DNA from: Chloroflexia bacterium
GTDB lineage: Bacteria; Chloroflexota; Chloroflexia; Thermomicrobiales; UBA6265
Length of the DNA: 7,100 bases
Direction of reading: 5' to 3'
NCBI GenBank assembly: GCA_013696265.1
Contig: JACCYX010000423.1
Location: forward strand, 1 to 7,100
Shown: positions 5,885-7,100 of the stretch, piece by piece
Layout of the letters: each line of letters starts with the position of its first letter
Numbering within the stretch: the first letter of the stretch is position 1
The notes under the pieces: generated by a model
Told to the model about the DNA's origin: nothing
Database searches by the model: none
The model's input: only the letters and a program-made list of their open reading frames with translations
Program-made: the position numbers and the translations under genes

Positions 5885-7100
5885 CTACGACGCGCTGGAT
5901 TCCTCGCGAATCGTCACCACGCCGAGCGTCGCGCCATCCTCGGTCGCCTGGGCGTTCCCGCTCGCCAGGTACCACGTTTCGTAATCGGATTGCCCGAACG
6001 CGAACCGCATCGAAAACGCTTCGCCGCGCGCCGCCCGCTGGAGCGGTAGCCGGTGGTCGGGGATCGGCTTGTGGCTGGAATCCACCATCACCGCATCCTG
6101 GTTGTTGGCCATCAGCGTGGCGTAGGCCGTGTTCTCCAGGAGCAGGGCGCCATCCCCATCGACAACGACCACGGCATCCGCAAGGCCGTTGACGATGGCC
6201 CGGAGCCGCCGCCGGGTCGTCTCCGCCTCGATTGCGGCTGATTGCATCACGGTCGTCCGTGCCTGCAAGTCGCTGGTGGTGGTGTTGAGTTCCTCCACTG
6301 TCGCCTGCAACTCCTCGTTGAGCGTTTCCATCTCCTCGTTGCTCGCCTGTAACTCCTCGTTGAGCGTTTCCACCTCCTCGGTGGCCGCCTGGATTTCCTC
6401 CACGGACACCAGCAGCTCTTCGTTCCTGGCGCGCAGCCGGGCGATCGTGTTCGCGAGATCCTGGTTGGCGGCCAGCACCTCCTCGTTCGCCTTCACCAGG
6501 CGACCGACATCGCTGTCGGCGACCCCCTGTTGCTGGCGCAACTTTTCGCGTTCGGTGACGTCGATCGCGGTGAGCACGAACAGCATGTCCGGGGAGTCTT
6601 CACCGGGCATATGGGGGGTGCAGGTGATCTCCACGGTCCGCCGCGCGTCGGTCGCTGATTCGAGCGATTCCAGCCGCCGATCGGTCCGCTCTTGGGACGC
6701 GCGAGCCTCGTCGATCACGCCCCGCACCGCCACCGCGTCGAAGTGGTGGATGAGATGAATGAAGTCCTGGTCGAGGGCGGTGGTGTGGATGCCGAACATG
6801 CGGCGCGCCTCGCTGTTGAGAAAATGGATGTCGTACTCCGGATCGATCACCACCACGCCGAAGGGAAGTCCGAGGAGCGCCTGGTTGGCGACGCCGAACC
6901 TGGATTGCGTCCGGGAGGATTCCCGCCCCGTGCCGGCGTGGTGGGCATTGCGGAGCGTTCCCGCGGGCCGGGGCATCGGCAAGGGTGGGGGAGTGGAATC
7001 GAGCACGCGGGATGATGGGATCAGGACGCGGTCGCCCACCCGGCGGTAGCTCTTGAGCCGCGGCTTGTCGATCGCGAAGAACTCGGCCAGGCCATCGACG
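5885..7100 (-). CDS. PAS - coiled coil - PAS signalling protein, CheR-fusion type (partial, 5' end outside window)
   Basis: The last 404 residues are visible; the frame is open through base 7100, so the start lies beyond the window. The first visible stretch (FFAIDKPRLKSYRR) resembles the linker following the CheR methyltransferase domain in CheB/CheR-PAS fusion proteins, and CheR upstream is my inference. A first PAS domain spans visible residues about 70-185 (LPFGVVVIDPEYDIHFLN to AIDVTERE). A long coiled coil follows (about 185-300) with the hallmark NEELQASNEEMETLNEELQ repeats of these fusions. A second PAS domain runs from about 300 to the end (VNGLADAVVVVDGDGALLLEN to TLGVVTIREE). There is no histidine kinase or other output domain after it, unlike many relatives. 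PAS domains sense ligands or redox state; partner and signal are unknown. An internal GTG at 7039 is not needed as a start. Confidence 0.85.
   Translation of the reverse strand, partial: VDGLAEFFAIDKPRLKSYRRVGDRVLIPSSRVLDSTPPPLPMPRPAGTLRNAHHAGTGRESSRTQSRFGVANQALLGLPFGVVVIDPEYDIHFLNSEARRMFGIHTTALDQDFIHLIHHFDAVAVRGVIDEARASQERTDRRLESLESATDARRTVEITCTPHMPGEDSPDMLFVLTAIDVTEREKLRQQQGVADSDVGRLVKANEEVLAANQDLANTIARLRARNEELLVSVEEIQAATEEVETLNEELQASNEEMETLNEELQATVEELNTTTSDLQARTTVMQSAAIEAETTRRRLRAIVNGLADAVVVVDGDGALLLENTAYATLMANNQDAVMVDSSHKPIPDHRLPLQRAARGEAFSMRFAFGQSDYETWYLASGNAQATEDGATLGVVTIREESSAS
6301..6383 (-). repeat. 42-bp tandem repeat encoding coiled-coil heptads
   Basis: Bases 6301-6341 and 6343-6383 are the same apart from 3 of 41 positions, a period of 42 bases or two heptads. 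On the minus strand each unit encodes the ETLNEELQA type of coiled-coil segment. The third-position matches suggest a recent duplication or gene conversion within the coil, though the protein pattern itself is conserved in this family. Confidence 0.7.

Noticed and set aside
1..7100. Defence, toxin-antitoxin, CRISPR or mobile element system
   Set aside because: No matching domains, repeat-spacer arrays, transposase or integrase motifs. The REP pair is the only mobile-type sequence and it has no transposase here.

Overview
This is a GC-rich bacterial segment with tightly packed genes that strongly prefer G or C at the third codon position. The organism cannot be fixed from 7.1 kb. The mix of gene families and an apparently leaderless start suggest a high-GC Chloroflexota-like (Thermomicrobia-type) or actinobacterium-like genome, but this is a guess. 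I see no tRNA, rRNA, CRISPR array, transposase or phage gene.

Layout. (1) Positions 1-2352, minus strand: a three-gene ABC-2 export operon read in the order ATPase (2352-1237), permease (1240-404), second permease (441-1, cut by the window edge). The genes overlap by 4 and 38 bases, so they are probably translationally coupled and encode one exporter with two different membrane subunits. (2) Positions 2353-2600: a divergent intergenic region with a good minus-strand promoter placed so that the ATPase mRNA would be leaderless, a 15-bp perfect inverted repeat overlapping a competing hairpin, and a weak plus-strand promoter. (3) Positions 2601-4478, plus strand: a SWIM zinc-finger gene broken by one in-frame TAG at 3969-3971. 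The frame stays open for 168 more codons that look like the natural C-terminus. (4) Positions 4479-4733: an intergenic spacer with two REP-like palindromes in head-to-head inversion, each with a GTAG head, and a separate 9-bp hairpin. (5) Positions 4734-4967, plus strand: a 77-residue two-helix membrane protein resembling LapA/DUF1049. Its 3' end overlaps the next gene. (6) Positions 5846-4935, minus strand: a membrane-anchored, divergent glycerophosphodiester phosphodiesterase-like protein. (7) Positions 7100-5885, minus strand: the C-terminal part of a PAS - long coiled coil - PAS signalling protein of the CheR-fusion type, starting beyond the window and ending without a histidine kinase domain.

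The genes do not form one obvious pathway. The ABC operon is a self-contained exporter, and the signalling and phosphodiesterase genes may share a transcript because only 38 bases separate them. I see no convincing new multi-gene system. The observations most worth checking are the in-frame TAG in the SWIM gene, the REP pair, and the architecture of the divergent intergenic region.
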